Counted from the first letter of the stretch, positions 17,881 through 27,899 are shown. The stretch is DNA of 64,000 nucleotides from JAWLAT01 sp041395325 (GCA_041395325.1 JAWLAT010000008.1:1-64000); one strand, 5' to 3'. Numbers and translations are program-made. The notes: generated by a model from the sequence alone, not told the origin.

Positions 17881-18885
17881 TCAGCTGTCGCGGTGATAGG
17901 CCGTCACGCGCTCGACCTCGTTGCGTGAACCCAGCATCACCGGAACCCGCTGGTGCAGGCCTTGCGGCTGCCGGTCGAGGATGCGTCCGTGGCCGTCACT
18001 GGCCGCCCCGCCGGCCTGTTCGACGATCATCGCCATCGGGCTGGCTTCATAGAGCAGACGCAAGCGGCCACCCTGCTCGCGACATTTCGCATCGACCGGG
18101 TACAGGAACACGCCACCACGGGTCAGGATGCGGTGCACATCGGCCACCATCGAAGCGACCCAGCGCATGTTGAAATCGCGTTCGCGCGGCCCGGTGCGAC
18201 CGGCCACCAGCTCCTCGATGTAGCGCCGCACCGGTGGATCCCAGTGGCGCTGGTTGGACATGTTGATGGCGAATTCGCTGGTGTCTTCCGGAATGTGCAC
18301 GCCGCGCTGGGTCAGCACGAAACTGCCCATTTCCCGATCCAGCGTGAAGACGTTGACGCCATCACCCAAGGTCAGCACCAGCACCGTGCTGGGACCATAG
18401 ACGGCATAGCCGGCGGCGACCTGCTGTCGGCCTGGCTGCAGGAAGGCATCGGCATCGGGCTCACTGACCCCGTCCGGGCAGCGCAGCACCGAGAAGATCG
18501 TACCGACCGAGACGTTGACGTCGATGTTGGATGAGCCATCGAGCGGATCGAAAACCAGCAGATACTCACCCTTCGGATAGCGGTGCGGGATGGCGTGCGG
18601 GCCATCCATCTCCTCCGAGGCGATGGCGGCCAGATGCCCGCCCCATTCGTTGGCCTGCAGCAGAATCTCGTTGGACAGCACGTCGAGCTTCTTCTGCGCC
18701 TCGCCCTGCACATTGGTGGTGCCCAGATTGCCCAGCACGCCACCCAGTGCGCCCTTGCCCACCGCGATGCTGATGCGCTTGCAGGCGCGCGCAACGACTT
18801 CGATGAGCAGGCGCAGATCGGCATTGATCTGACCCTTGGCGCGTTGTTCTTCGATCAGAAACTGGGACAGCGAAATCGGGTTCAC
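17881..18885 (-). CDS. fbp: Class I fructose-1,6-bisphosphatase
   Basis: A 334-residue gluconeogenic enzyme hydrolysing fructose-1,6-bisphosphate. The metal and phosphate sites are intact: EE at 91-92 (ASEEMDG) and DPLDGSSNID at 113-122. The substrate-binding RYIEELVAGR and the late YPVDAKCREQGGRLR segment are typical. Translation starts at a GTG (18885) with GGAGG six bases upstream. The gene stands alone; 18886-19064 upstream presumably holds its promoter, which I could not place convincingly. Confidence 0.97.
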   Translation of the reverse strand: MNPISLSQFLIEEQRAKGQINADLRLLIEVVARACKRISIAVGKGALGGVLGNLGTTNVQGEAQKKLDVLSNEILLQANEWGGHLAAIASEEMDGPHAIPHRYPKGEYLLVFDPLDGSSNIDVNVSVGTIFSVLRCPDGVSEPDADAFLQPGRQQVAAGYAVYGPSTVLVLTLGDGVNVFTLDREMGSFVLTQRGVHIPEDTSEFAINMSNQRHWDPPVRRYIEELVAGRTGPRERDFNMRWVASMVADVHRILTRGGVFLYPVDAKCREQGGRLRLLYEASPMAMIVEQAGGAASDGHGRILDRQPQGLHQRVPVMLGSRNEVERVTAYHRDS

Positions 18886-19064
18886 GGCGGCCTCCGGACG
18901 GCAGGCAATGGCAAGAGGGACGCCAGTGTGCAGAGCCGAATGCTGCGATGCAAAATGATTACGCTGTCATCGATCAGCGATCGACAACAGGGGCGCGAGA
19001 CACGCGGACGCTTGATGTGCCGCCGCGTTTCTGGCGGTTCTCTACTGGCTTGGAGAATCCTGGA

Positions 19065-19547
19065 TCAGGGCCACCACAGCGCATCGAGCGTGGCCCCGGC
19101 CGGCTCCAGCGGCTGATCGGCGGGCACCCGCAAGCGGGCGATCGAAGCGGTCGGCATGCCCCGGTGGCCGCCCAGTCGGCCACTGGCCAGCAGGGCCACC
19201 AGCCCCTCGAGGCCGGGATTGTGGCCGACCAGCAACACCCGGCCCGCGGCGCGATAACCCTCCAGGATCCTCAACAGATCCCCCGGTGTGGCTTCGTAGA
19301 TCCGGGCATCGAAGCGAATCGGGGCCCCGGTCAGCGCGGCTGCTGCCACGCTGAGGGTCTGTTCGGTCCGCCGCGCCGGCGAGCACAGCACTTGCTGCGG
19401 TTGGAACTGCTGTTCCTGCAGCCACTGCCGGGCAGCCTCGGCCTGTTGCAGACCCAGGCCGGACAAAGGGCGGTCGAAGTCGCGCCCGCTCGGGCTGTCC
19501 GCTTCGGCGTGTGCGTGGCGCAGCAGCACCAGATCCAATTCACTCAC
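19065..19547 (-). CDS. sixA: Phosphohistidine phosphatase SixA-like
   Basis: A 160-residue histidine-phosphatase superfamily protein. The catalytic RH motif is at R10-H11 (LLRHAHAE), with further core residues in CSPARRTEQT (55-64) and VGHNP (second catalytic H109). The short length and lack of an insert fit SixA, which removes phosphate from phosphohistidines on ArcB-type HPt domains or the nitrogen PTS. A GTG start at 19547 was chosen because the fold begins there; an upstream in-frame start at 19619 adds an unrelated tail. Confidence 0.87.
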   Translation of the reverse strand: MSELDLVLLRHAHAEADSPSGRDFDRPLSGLGLQQAEAARQWLQEQQFQPQQVLCSPARRTEQTLSVAAAALTGAPIRFDARIYEATPGDLLRILEGYRAAGRVLLVGHNPGLEGLVALLASGRLGGHRGMPTASIARLRVPADQPLEPAGATLDALWWP

Positions 19548-19700
19548 TCGGCAGGCTCCGGATGTCCGCGACGCGGCAGTGGGGGAATAGTGCTGGCTAA
19601 GCGGCCTCGCTGCCAACACTCAAACGACGATTGGGCAACGGCGTTCCCGGGGACGACCGACCCGGCAGGGCGGCCGAGCCCGGGAATTCACTCGAACCGA

Positions 19701-22700
19701 CTACTCTGTCGGTGGCGTGTCGGGTCTGGGCAGCGTCAGGATGTTGATCGGCAATTCCGTCCGCTGCCAGTCTCCGACCAAAGGCGGCGGCAGACTGAGA
19801 TTGATGCTGATCACGCCTTCCGTGGACGACGGGAATCGACGCTGCGCCGTGCCAGCAACCTGCAGTGTCGGGTCGATGTCCAGCCAGGCGCAACCGGGAC
19901 AATGTACCTGCCCGACCAGCGCTGGGAGTACACCATTGTCGTTGGCCAGCGCCTGCACCAGGCTCCAGCGTGGCTGACCTGCGGCATCGTAGATGTAGAC
20001 CAGATTGAAATCCTGTTCGACGTTGTCGAGGCGGAAGCTGTCCACGGTCAGTCCCCAACCCGATTCAGGCGGATGGAACCAGGCTCCCGTGCGATCCGGA
20101 TTGCCGGCCGCCGCCCCGCTGGCGGCGAACAACTGCGTCATGCGCTCCGCTTGCCAGGGGCCATCGAAACGCCAACTCAGGACCAGCTGGTTGGCGTCCA
20201 GCAGCCGCACCTCGGCCTGACCGACTTCGCTGGAACTGACCGACCAGCTCGGACTGTCGACATCGCGGACGAAGCGCAGAATCGGCGCCGACACCTGTCC
20301 ATCGATCAGCTCACCCTGGATCACCAGCCAGCTGCTCTGCCGATCCTGCTCGCCGGTGAACCACAGTGCGAAGAATTCCGGCGCCGCGCCGGGTTGCCCG
20401 CGCGGAATGACGTGCGAAACCAGTCCATTGCCCGGGCGGCGCGGATCGAAGAAGGCCCCGTCATTGAGATCGATGGCCGCTGGTGGATCCAGATCGCAAC
20501 TGGTTACGACCTCACAGACATCGCTGTCGGCCACGTCGATGTCGAATATGGCCGAACCGGGCTCGAAGCCGCCGGCATAGGTACTGCCACGGTAAAGCAG
20601 CTGATAGCGACTGCCGCAGGCTGTGTCCGCGGGGACCTGGAATTCCACGTTGCCCATCGCGGTTGCGGCTGCGCCGATGCTGTCCAGCGCCAGTGTCGGC
20701 GTGACCAGCCGCAGGCCGGCCGGATCGGCAGCGCCTGGCTGATTGTCCGGGTGAAAGAAGCAGACCGCACGCTGATCCAGTGGCACAGCCGTGTCACAGC
20801 TGTAGCTCAGTCGAGCTTGCCCCGGACCCCGGTACAGGCTGATGTCCGCATCATCATTGCTGCCGGGCAGGTCGCCGGCATATTGATGGACGATCTGCCG
20901 ACTGTCGGGATAGACCACGGCCTGGAAGCTGACATCGCCGTTGGGATTGCCGCCGGAAGTGAAGCGGCCCATGCCACTCCACTGGAACACCGCACAGCGC
21001 TGATTGGCGGGACCGACATCCGCCGGTCGCGGGCAGACTTCGAAGGTGGCATGGCGAAGTCCACCCGCACTGATCAGATCATCATGCAGCACATTGCTGC
21101 GAAAGGCGCCGGCATCCTCATCCGGGTCCACGCCACAGGTGCTGCTGAAGTCGCCACCGGTGATGTTGGGATCGGCGCTCAGATAGCCATTGGTGCTCAT
21201 CGACAGCGCACTGATCAGCTGACCGTAGGCCTCGAAGGCAAAATCACCCAGCGGCAACAGGGCGCTGCGGCCATCGTCATTGGAGGGGAAGCCTTCGCCG
21301 GCCGGAGTCAGCTCAAGCTCGTCGACCAGCATGTCCAGGTCGACGAACTGAAAACCGCACAGCGGCTGACTGCTGTCCTGGAAGGTATAGCCGAAGGCGT
21401 CCGGCCCGCCCTGCAGCACATCGCCCAGCGCGCGCTTGCCGAACAGGGCCAGCGCGTCATCGGCTGCCTCGCCGCCGTTGTCGAGCGCGAAGGGCAGTCG
21501 CCAATGTTCGCCGGGATCCAGCTGGGCGTCGCCGTTGCCGCAGATCTGCGTTGGCGTTCCGAAATTGCCGCTGAGCTGCGGACCGGTGATGTCGAGCGTG
21601 ATGCCGGTTGAGCGCCCACAGCCGGTCGCATCGATCACCCGCAGACTGGCATTGACCACACCCCGTGCGGGATAGCGCGTGACCAGATTGGCCAGCCCCA
21701 GGGCAGTGCGATCGACAACACCATCGCCATCCACATCCCAGCGGAACTCGTAAGGCGCCGTGCCGCCGCTGACCGCGGCCTGCAGCAGCACATCGGTGCC
21801 GGGCAGCAGAGCGGCTTCGCCATCGCCGCCCAGACTCAGCGACACCGAGGGTGCGTCACAACCACCAGTGCCTTCGATGAACTCGGCATTGCTGCCCGCC
21901 GGATCCAGATGGTCGCGCATGCGTGTGGCCGCAGTGCCCAGTCCCTCCCAGGAATGGAACAGGCCACCATATTCGTCGTTCAGATCCGCCGGCCCGGCAC
22001 CGCAGAACGACGCACCGCCGGACAGCACGCCCAGCAGCCGCTGCTGGGCGCTGTAGAGCGGCGAGCCCGAGGAGCCCGGCTCGGTCACACTGGGTGGCAG
22101 CGGGTTGCCACCGGGATTGTCGATGCCCGGCAGCAGCGGTGGGGTCGGGTCCCAGTTGGCGGTGAAATGCACCCCGCTGGCGGCGTCGATGGAGCCCAGC
22201 TGCATGGTGTCCTCGACAAAGGTGATGCGCTTCTCGTCGCCGTTGGGATGATGAATGCTGGCGCACAAGCCCAGCGTGCTCGCCGGTGTCGGTGCGCCGC
22301 CGCACATCGACGGCGGCGGCCGCCGGTCCCAGCCGGCCCAGTACAGATCGAAGTCGTTGTCCTCCGGCGGCGTGGCCAGTTCGACCAGCGCCCAGTCGGA
22401 GTTGTCGCCCGCATTGGCCGATGGCTGGATGAAGGGATCCGGTGTGCCGGCGAGGAAGCGCAGGCCCGCTGAAGTCCGCTCTCCGGGGCGGGCAATGGGC
22501 GTGCCGCTGGCGCTCGAACCGGGCACTCGACAGGTGGGTGACTCGTAGCGCCAATAGACCAGCATGGACGCGGCGTCGACATCGTCGCGCACGCCGCAGT
22601 GGGTGGCAGTGGCGAACAGCATGCGCAGATCACCGGCCGTGTTGTTGACCAACGAACCGGTGCACAGGCCGGTGCCGCGAATGGTGTAGGCCCCCACCGA

Positions 22701-23351
22701 GCGAACCGGGTCGCGCCAGGTGTCACTGGGCGACAGGCAAGCCACGTCGGTGTTGCAGGAACCGGACTTGCAAGCCTTGGAGCGATGGCCGAAGCCACGA
22801 TACCCGTGACCAATCTGCGCCAGCTGCAGGTGCACGAGCTTGCGCTGTGCCGCCGGCACCGTCAGCTCCAGCAGCACTTCGTCGGTTTCCAGAATGGGGG
22901 TCCAGAGCTGACCGTGTGGCAACTCATCGGCGTGGGTGTACGGACCCAGGGCGCTGCTGCCGTCGATCGCATAGATAGTCAGTGCCGCCCCGGCAGGCAG
23001 GCGGAATTCGCTGAAGCCCAGGTTCAGATGCACCGCCTCGTCGGCGCGCAGCCGCAGCCGCCAATGCGCCATGCCGTCCTTGCTGATCTGCCATTGCCCA
23101 GCCGAATCCGGCGTCAAGGACACCTCGTGGGCGACGGCAAAGCGCCGCGGTGCCGCACCCAGGGCGTCGTTGATGCTGTCCTCCTGCGCCAGCCTGGCCA
23201 GATCCAGCGCCTTCCAGCCGCGCAGCGGAACCAGCTGAGCGTCCTTGATCGCATCGGCATGGGGCGCGGCGGCCAGCGCCAGGCCCGCGCTCGTGATGCC
23301 AGCCAGGAAGAGGGCACAGGCGCGAATGGCGCGAGCTTGAATTGCGTACAT
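19701..23351 (-). CDS. Lysyl endopeptidase (Lys-C type S1 protease) with C-terminal accessory modules
   Basis: A 1216-residue secreted serine protease. Residues 1-27 are a signal peptide; a propeptide follows to about 195. The trypsin-like domain has catalytic H251 (ATATHCG), D319 (DNSDWALVE) and S428 (EPGSSGSPLY) and cysteine-rich surroundings, matching Achromobacter protease I and Lysobacter Lys-C, which cut after lysine. Next comes a PKD-like domain (about 500-580), a cysteine-containing beta region, and near the end two modules containing FFDPRRPGNG and WFHPPESGWG, the latter like the modules of the lipoprotein encoded at 14.7 kb. The mature family enzyme is far shorter, so this is an extended multi-domain form. 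Probably degrades protein outside the cell. Confidence 0.9.
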   Translation of the reverse strand: MYAIQARAIRACALFLAGITSAGLALAAAPHADAIKDAQLVPLRGWKALDLARLAQEDSINDALGAAPRRFAVAHEVSLTPDSAGQWQISKDGMAHWRLRLRADEAVHLNLGFSEFRLPAGAALTIYAIDGSSALGPYTHADELPHGQLWTPILETDEVLLELTVPAAQRKLVHLQLAQIGHGYRGFGHRSKACKSGSCNTDVACLSPSDTWRDPVRSVGAYTIRGTGLCTGSLVNNTAGDLRMLFATATHCGVRDDVDAASMLVYWRYESPTCRVPGSSASGTPIARPGERTSAGLRFLAGTPDPFIQPSANAGDNSDWALVELATPPEDNDFDLYWAGWDRRPPPSMCGGAPTPASTLGLCASIHHPNGDEKRITFVEDTMQLGSIDAASGVHFTANWDPTPPLLPGIDNPGGNPLPPSVTEPGSSGSPLYSAQQRLLGVLSGGASFCGAGPADLNDEYGGLFHSWEGLGTAATRMRDHLDPAGSNAEFIEGTGGCDAPSVSLSLGGDGEAALLPGTDVLLQAAVSGGTAPYEFRWDVDGDGVVDRTALGLANLVTRYPARGVVNASLRVIDATGCGRSTGITLDITGPQLSGNFGTPTQICGNGDAQLDPGEHWRLPFALDNGGEAADDALALFGKRALGDVLQGGPDAFGYTFQDSSQPLCGFQFVDLDMLVDELELTPAGEGFPSNDDGRSALLPLGDFAFEAYGQLISALSMSTNGYLSADPNITGGDFSSTCGVDPDEDAGAFRSNVLHDDLISAGGLRHATFEVCPRPADVGPANQRCAVFQWSGMGRFTSGGNPNGDVSFQAVVYPDSRQIVHQYAGDLPGSNDDADISLYRGPGQARLSYSCDTAVPLDQRAVCFFHPDNQPGAADPAGLRLVTPTLALDSIGAAATAMGNVEFQVPADTACGSRYQLLYRGSTYAGGFEPGSAIFDIDVADSDVCEVVTSCDLDPPAAIDLNDGAFFDPRRPGNGLVSHVIPRGQPGAAPEFFALWFTGEQDRQSSWLVIQGELIDGQVSAPILRFVRDVDSPSWSVSSSEVGQAEVRLLDANQLVLSWRFDGPWQAERMTQLFAASGAAAGNPDRTGAWFHPPESGWGLTVDSFRLDNVEQDFNLVYIYDAAGQPRWSLVQALANDNGVLPALVGQVHCPGCAWLDIDPTLQVAGTAQRRFPSSTEGVISINLSLPPPLVGDWQRTELPINILTLPRPDTPPTE

Positions 23352-23553
23352 CCGAAAACTCCGGCATTCGATTCGGCCATCCTTTTACCACCGCACCGAT
23401 TCGCGCGCTGCGTCGTCGCGCGCCGCAACGACACACGCCCCGTCGCGGCTGGCACTCGTTTCGTCCCGGTCCGGGGGGTGGACGAACTTTCGGCACGGGC
23501 GGCTCGCGACCATTCGCGTTGAACTGCACTCCTGTTCAGTTGTTCCGCCCCGC

Positions 23554-23567
23554 GCGAGGAGCCTCGC
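23554..23567 (+). promoter_or_regulatory. Self-complementary ribosome-binding region of the RND pump gene
   Basis: The 14 bases GCGAGGAGCCTCGC ending two bases before the ATG are a perfect palindrome and contain the ribosome site GAGGAG. Folded as a 5-base stem with a four-base loop it would sequester the site. Further upstream TGAAC and GTTCA repeat in inverted orientation near 23520-23540. Confidence 0.4.
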
Positions 23568-23568
23568 C

Positions 23569-26500
23569 ATGACCCTGACCGAGAAATCCGTCCGCAATCC
23601 GGCGGCTGTTGCCGTGGCTGTGGGCATCGTGTTGCTGCTGGGCCTGGTCAGCCTGGGTCGGCTGCCGGTGCAGCTGTTCCCCGATATCGAGCGACCGCAG
23701 ATGTCGGTGATGACCGGCTGGCGCACCGCCTCTCCGCACGAAGTGGAGAGCGAGATCCTCAAGCCTCAGGAAGAAGTGCTGCAGGGCCTGCCGGGTCTGG
23801 AAGAGCTGGATGGCGCCGCCAATCAGGGCATGGCCTTCATCCGGCTGGAGTTCGCCCTCGGCACCGACATGCAGGCCTCGTTGCTTGAAGTGATCTCGCG
23901 CCTGCAGCGAGTGCCACCCTTGCCGGCCGACGCCAACCCGCCCGTGGTCAGCCTGGGCGGCGGCTTCGGTGGCGGCGGCGCCAATCAGGTGTTGACCTGG
24001 TTCTTCGTGCAGAAGCTGCCGGATACCCCGGGTACGGTGGAGGATTACCAGCAGCTGGTGGAGGAGCGGATCAAGCCCGCCTTCGAGGCGGTGCCAGGCG
24101 TTTCAAGTGTGGCCGTCAATGCCAACGGTGGCGCCAACAGCGAGGACGAACTGCAGATCCTGATCGATCCGGAGCGGGCCGCCGCCCTGGGCGTGCCGGT
24201 GACCGATCTGGTCAATCGGGTCGGACGAGCCAACGATGTCTCCGGTGGTTCTCTGGCCTTCGGACGCCGGCAGTACGCGTTGCGTTTCGTCGGTCGCTAT
24301 TCGCCCGAGGAACTGGGTGAAACCGTCATCCATTGGCGCGATGGCCGACCAGTGCGCCTGCGCGATGTCGCCCAGGTGATGGTCGCCCGCGGCGAGCGCA
24401 CCAATTTCGCCTACCAGAACAACAACCCGGCAATGGGTATCCGCATTGACCGGCAAAGCGGCGCCAACGTGCTGGCGACGCTGACCGAGGTCAAGGAAGT
24501 CGCCGCAGAACTCAACGCCGGCGTGCTGAGCCAGAACGGCCTGACGATGGCGCAGTCCTTTGACCCATCCGTCTTCATCCTGCGGGCGGTCAATCTGCTG
24601 ACGACCAATCTGGGGTTGGGTGTGCTGCTTGCCGTGGCTGCCCTGTGGTGGTTCCTGCGGGACTTGCGCGCCACCCTGGTCATCGCCCTGGCCATTCCCA
24701 TTTCGCTGGCCGCCACGCTGTTGATGTTGGCGATCACCGGTCGCTCGCTGAATGCCATTTCGCTGGCCGGGCTGGCCTTCGCCGTCGGCATGGTGCTGGA
24801 CGCTGCCATCGTGGTGGCCGAAGCGGTGGTGGCCAGACGCGAGGCCGGCCTGTCGCCGCTGCAGGCCGCCATCGCCGCCGCCGATCGCGTCCGCGGCGCG
24901 CTGCTTGCCTCCACCGCGACCACGGTGGCGATCTTCATCCCGGTGCTGTTCCTGGAAGGGGTGGAAGGTCAGCTGTTCGCCGATCTGGCACTGACGATCG
25001 CCATTGCCGTCGCCATCTCGATGCTGGTGGCGCTGACGGTGCTGCCGACCGCTGCGCGCCTGCTGCTGCGCGACCAGTCCGATGCAGGCAGCGCTCAAGC
25101 CGGGGGCAATCTGCCCACCGAGCGGGTGGTCAATACGGTGATGGCGCTGACGGGTACGCCGCGCCGGCGCTGGGCCTGGATCGGCGGCTTGATCGGTGGC
25201 GGCGCGCTGCTCACCTGGGCCCTGCTGCCCAGCCTGGACTATCTGCCGCCGGTCAAGCGCGATGCGGTCGACGTGTTCGTGAATCCGCCGCCGGGCCTGC
25301 CGGCGGAGATGGCCGAGAAGGAGATTTTCCTGCCGATCATCGAACGGCTGCGGCCCTACATGGATGGCGAAAAGGAGCCGGCGCTGCGCAACTACTACGT
25401 GCTCGGCTGGCCGGGCGGCGGCAATCTGGGCATCCGGGCCAAGGACCAGAATGACGTCAAGCAGCTGGAACAGATTGTCCGCAACGAGATCATCAGCGGC
25501 TTTCCTGACGTGCGCGCCTTCGCCGCCCAGGGCAACCTCTTTGGTGGCATGGCCAACGACCGCTCGATCGCCATCCATTTGCAATCGCGTGATGTGGAAG
25601 CCCTCGCCGAGGCCGCCCGTGAGGGCCAGCGGCTGCTGACCGAATCCTTCCCAGGGGCGGTCGTCAATGCCTTCCCACCGCCGGACTTCGCCGCGCCGGA
25701 GATCCGCGTGCGGCCCAACGATCGGCGCTTGTCGGAAGTGGGCTGGACCCGCCAGGACGTGGCCCAGGTGATCCGCGCCTTCGGCGACGGCGTCTGGCTG
25801 GGTGAACATTTCGACGGCGAACACCGGCTCGACATCCTGTTGCGTGCCGAAGGCTGGGATGGGCCTGAGGCACTGGCGCGGGCACCGGTGGCGACCCCGG
25901 GCGGCGCGATCGTGCCGCTGGGCGAGTTGGTCGAATTTGAGCAGGCGGTGGGTCCGGCCAGCCTGCGCCGCGTCGATGGCCGTCGCACGATCACCGTGGC
26001 GGTGTCGCCGCCGGAGGACATGTCGCTGGAGCAGGCCATGGACAAGGTGCGGGCCGAAGTCGAGCCCGGCCTGCGCGAAGTCCTGCCGGCCGACGGTAGC
26101 CTGCGCTATGGCGGCAGCGCCGACTCGCTGGCCAAGGCGATGGTGACGATGGCCGGCAATTTCGCCATCGCACTGGTGCTGCTCTTGATGCTGATGGCGG
26201 CCCTGTTCCGCTCGCTCAAGGACAGCGCGCTGGTGATGCTGACAGTGCCGCTGGCGACGGTCGGCGGAGTGGTGGGATTGCAGGTAGCCAACCTGATCAC
26301 TTTCCAGCCGCTGGATCTGCTGACGATGATCGGCTTCGTCATCCTGCTGGGTCTGACCGTCAACAACGCGATCCTGCTGGTCGATCGCACTCGCGCCAAT
26401 CAGCGTGAAGGCGCCGACCGCGACGAGGCGGTGCGCGCGGCGGTGGCCGAGCGGCTGCGCCCGATCCTGATGAGCACCACCACGACACTGCTGGGCATGT

Positions 26501-26697
26501 TGCCGCTGGTGCTGATCCCGGGGCCGGGCTCGGTGATCTATCGCGGCCTGGCCGTGGTCATCGTCGGCGGCATGTCGCTGTCGTTGCTGTTCACGCTGGT
26601 GCTGCTGCCGGCCATGCTGCGGCTGGGCGATCTCCGTTGGCTGCCCCGGCGCAACTCGCCGCCGGCCGGCGAGCCCGCCCTCACTGGCGATGCCTGA
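23569..26697 (+). CDS. Efflux RND transporter permease
   Basis: A 1042-residue inner-membrane proton-driven exporter with the RND layout: N-terminal helix (VAVAVGIVLLLGLVSLGRLPV), large periplasmic loop, helices 2-6 (about 340-500), helix 7, second periplasmic loop and helices 8-12. The family opening LPVQLFPDIERPQ and the helix-4 motif FAVGMVLDAAIVVAEA are present. In AcrB the proton relay has two adjacent aspartates here; this protein has one (D411, L-D-A instead of D-D-A). The substrate is not predictable. It precedes its membrane fusion protein, and no outer-membrane channel gene is nearby, so a TolC encoded elsewhere is presumed. Confidence 0.93.
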   Translation: MTLTEKSVRNPAAVAVAVGIVLLLGLVSLGRLPVQLFPDIERPQMSVMTGWRTASPHEVESEILKPQEEVLQGLPGLEELDGAANQGMAFIRLEFALGTDMQASLLEVISRLQRVPPLPADANPPVVSLGGGFGGGGANQVLTWFFVQKLPDTPGTVEDYQQLVEERIKPAFEAVPGVSSVAVNANGGANSEDELQILIDPERAAALGVPVTDLVNRVGRANDVSGGSLAFGRRQYALRFVGRYSPEELGETVIHWRDGRPVRLRDVAQVMVARGERTNFAYQNNNPAMGIRIDRQSGANVLATLTEVKEVAAELNAGVLSQNGLTMAQSFDPSVFILRAVNLLTTNLGLGVLLAVAALWWFLRDLRATLVIALAIPISLAATLLMLAITGRSLNAISLAGLAFAVGMVLDAAIVVAEAVVARREAGLSPLQAAIAAADRVRGALLASTATTVAIFIPVLFLEGVEGQLFADLALTIAIAVAISMLVALTVLPTAARLLLRDQSDAGSAQAGGNLPTERVVNTVMALTGTPRRRWAWIGGLIGGGALLTWALLPSLDYLPPVKRDAVDVFVNPPPGLPAEMAEKEIFLPIIERLRPYMDGEKEPALRNYYVLGWPGGGNLGIRAKDQNDVKQLEQIVRNEIISGFPDVRAFAAQGNLFGGMANDRSIAIHLQSRDVEALAEAAREGQRLLTESFPGAVVNAFPPPDFAAPEIRVRPNDRRLSEVGWTRQDVAQVIRAFGDGVWLGEHFDGEHRLDILLRAEGWDGPEALARAPVATPGGAIVPLGELVEFEQAVGPASLRRVDGRRTITVAVSPPEDMSLEQAMDKVRAEVEPGLREVLPADGSLRYGGSADSLAKAMVTMAGNFAIALVLLLMLMAALFRSLKDSALVMLTVPLATVGGVVGLQVANLITFQPLDLLTMIGFVILLGLTVNNAILLVDRTRANQREGADRDEAVRAAVAERLRPILMSTTTTLLGMLPLVLIPGPGSVIYRGLAVVIVGGMSLSLLFTLVLLPAMLRLGDLRWLPRRNSPPAGEPALTGDA

Positions 26698-26730
26698 TTC
26701 ACACCCGACCCCAAGTTCTGGAGCAAGACC

Positions 26731-27819
26731 ATGACACTCACTCTCCGTCGCAGTCGCTGGCTGGTCGGCCTTTGTTCGGCCCTGCTGGTCGTCACCGCCT
26801 CGGGTCAAGGTGGCCCGCCGCCGCAGCCCGTCAGCGTGCGTCCCGTCGTCAACGCACAGCTCGCGCCAGTCACCTGGGTGCCGGGCACCGTGGTCGCCAG
26901 GGCCGATTCGCGACTGGGCGCCGAAGTATCGGGCCGCCTGGTCAGCCTGGCTGAGGTGGGCACCAGCGTGGCCAAGGGCGAGGTGATCGCCCGCAGCGAC
27001 ACCGGTGCGCTGAAGCTGGAGCTGCAGCGCCAGCAGGCCGCCGTCGATCGCCTGCAGGCGCAACTGCACTACCGCCAGCAGCAGGTCGGACGCTTCCAGG
27101 CGCTGGCCGAACGCAATGCCGCCGCTGGCGACCAACTCGACAGCGCACAGGCCGAACAGGCCATGACCGCGGCAGATCTGGCCCAGGCCAAGGCCCAGCT
27201 GGCCGAGGTGCGCTATCGCATCGAGCGCTCCGAGTTGCGTGCACCCTTTGCCGGTCTGGTGGTCGAGCAGCTGGCTCAACCCGGCGAGTTCCTCGCGCCC
27301 GGCACCCCGGTGCTGCGCCTGGTCGACGTGCACCAGCGCGAGATCAGTGCGCGGGCGCCGCTGGCGGCCTTCCGACATCTGAGCGAGGGCCAGACCCTGC
27401 CGGTGCGGCAGGGCGACCGCACGATCGAACTGAAGGTCAGTCGCCGTATCGAAGTCGGTGATCCGATTTCGCGCAGCGCCGAACTGCGCCTGAGTCTGGC
27501 CGACGAGGACTGGGTCGTGGGCTCGGCCGTCGAGGTCAGCGTGCCGGAGTCTGCCGGCAGCGAAGGATTGGCCGTCCACCGCGATGCGCTGCTGCTGCGC
27601 GCCGGACAGCGCTATGTCTACCGCATTGGCGATGACGGCAAGGCCGAGCGGGTGGACGTCGAAGTGGGCCTGGCCGTCGGTGATCAGGTGCAGATCAGTG
27701 GCCCGCTGCAGGCCGGCGACCTGGTGGTCGTGCGCGGCGGCGAACGCCTGGCCAACGGCATGACCGTGCAGGTGCTGGCGCCGACCAGCATGGCCGCCAG
27801 CGCCCGCGTGGAGGGTTGA
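26731..27819 (+). CDS. RND periplasmic adaptor (membrane fusion protein)
   Basis: A 362-residue periplasmic adaptor starting 33 bases after the pump gene. Signal peptide at about 1-26. The lipoyl/barrel-sandwich halves (VVARADSRLGAEVSGRLVSL and APFAGLVVEQLAQPGEFL) flank a helical hairpin rich in Gln and Ala (LELQRQQAAVDRLQAQLHY to about 155), followed by beta-barrel and membrane-proximal domains. It should connect the permease to an outer-membrane channel. The order permease-adaptor is the reverse of the usual acrAB order. Confidence 0.93.
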   Translation: MTLTLRRSRWLVGLCSALLVVTASGQGGPPPQPVSVRPVVNAQLAPVTWVPGTVVARADSRLGAEVSGRLVSLAEVGTSVAKGEVIARSDTGALKLELQRQQAAVDRLQAQLHYRQQQVGRFQALAERNAAAGDQLDSAQAEQAMTAADLAQAKAQLAEVRYRIERSELRAPFAGLVVEQLAQPGEFLAPGTPVLRLVDVHQREISARAPLAAFRHLSEGQTLPVRQGDRTIELKVSRRIEVGDPISRSAELRLSLADEDWVVGSAVEVSVPESAGSEGLAVHRDALLLRAGQRYVYRIGDDGKAERVDVEVGLAVGDQVQISGPLQAGDLVVVRGGERLANGMTVQVLAPTSMAASARVEG

Positions 27820-27879
27820 CCCGGCTGGCTTTCGCAGTCCCGCAGCTCGCACCGTCGGGGCGGGCCAGATCTGGATGCC

Positions 27880-27899
27880 GCCCTGGGATGCCCCAGGGC
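27880..27899. terminator. Hairpin after the RND adaptor gene
   Basis: GCCCTGG and CCAGGGC form a perfect seven-base stem 61 bases after the adaptor stop. No T-run follows, so termination here would be weak or Rho-assisted. Confidence 0.4.

Noticed and set aside
18948..21611. Forward 887-codon frame opposite sixA and the endopeptidase
   Set aside because: Antisense to two genes with intact catalytic motifs; translation looks random.
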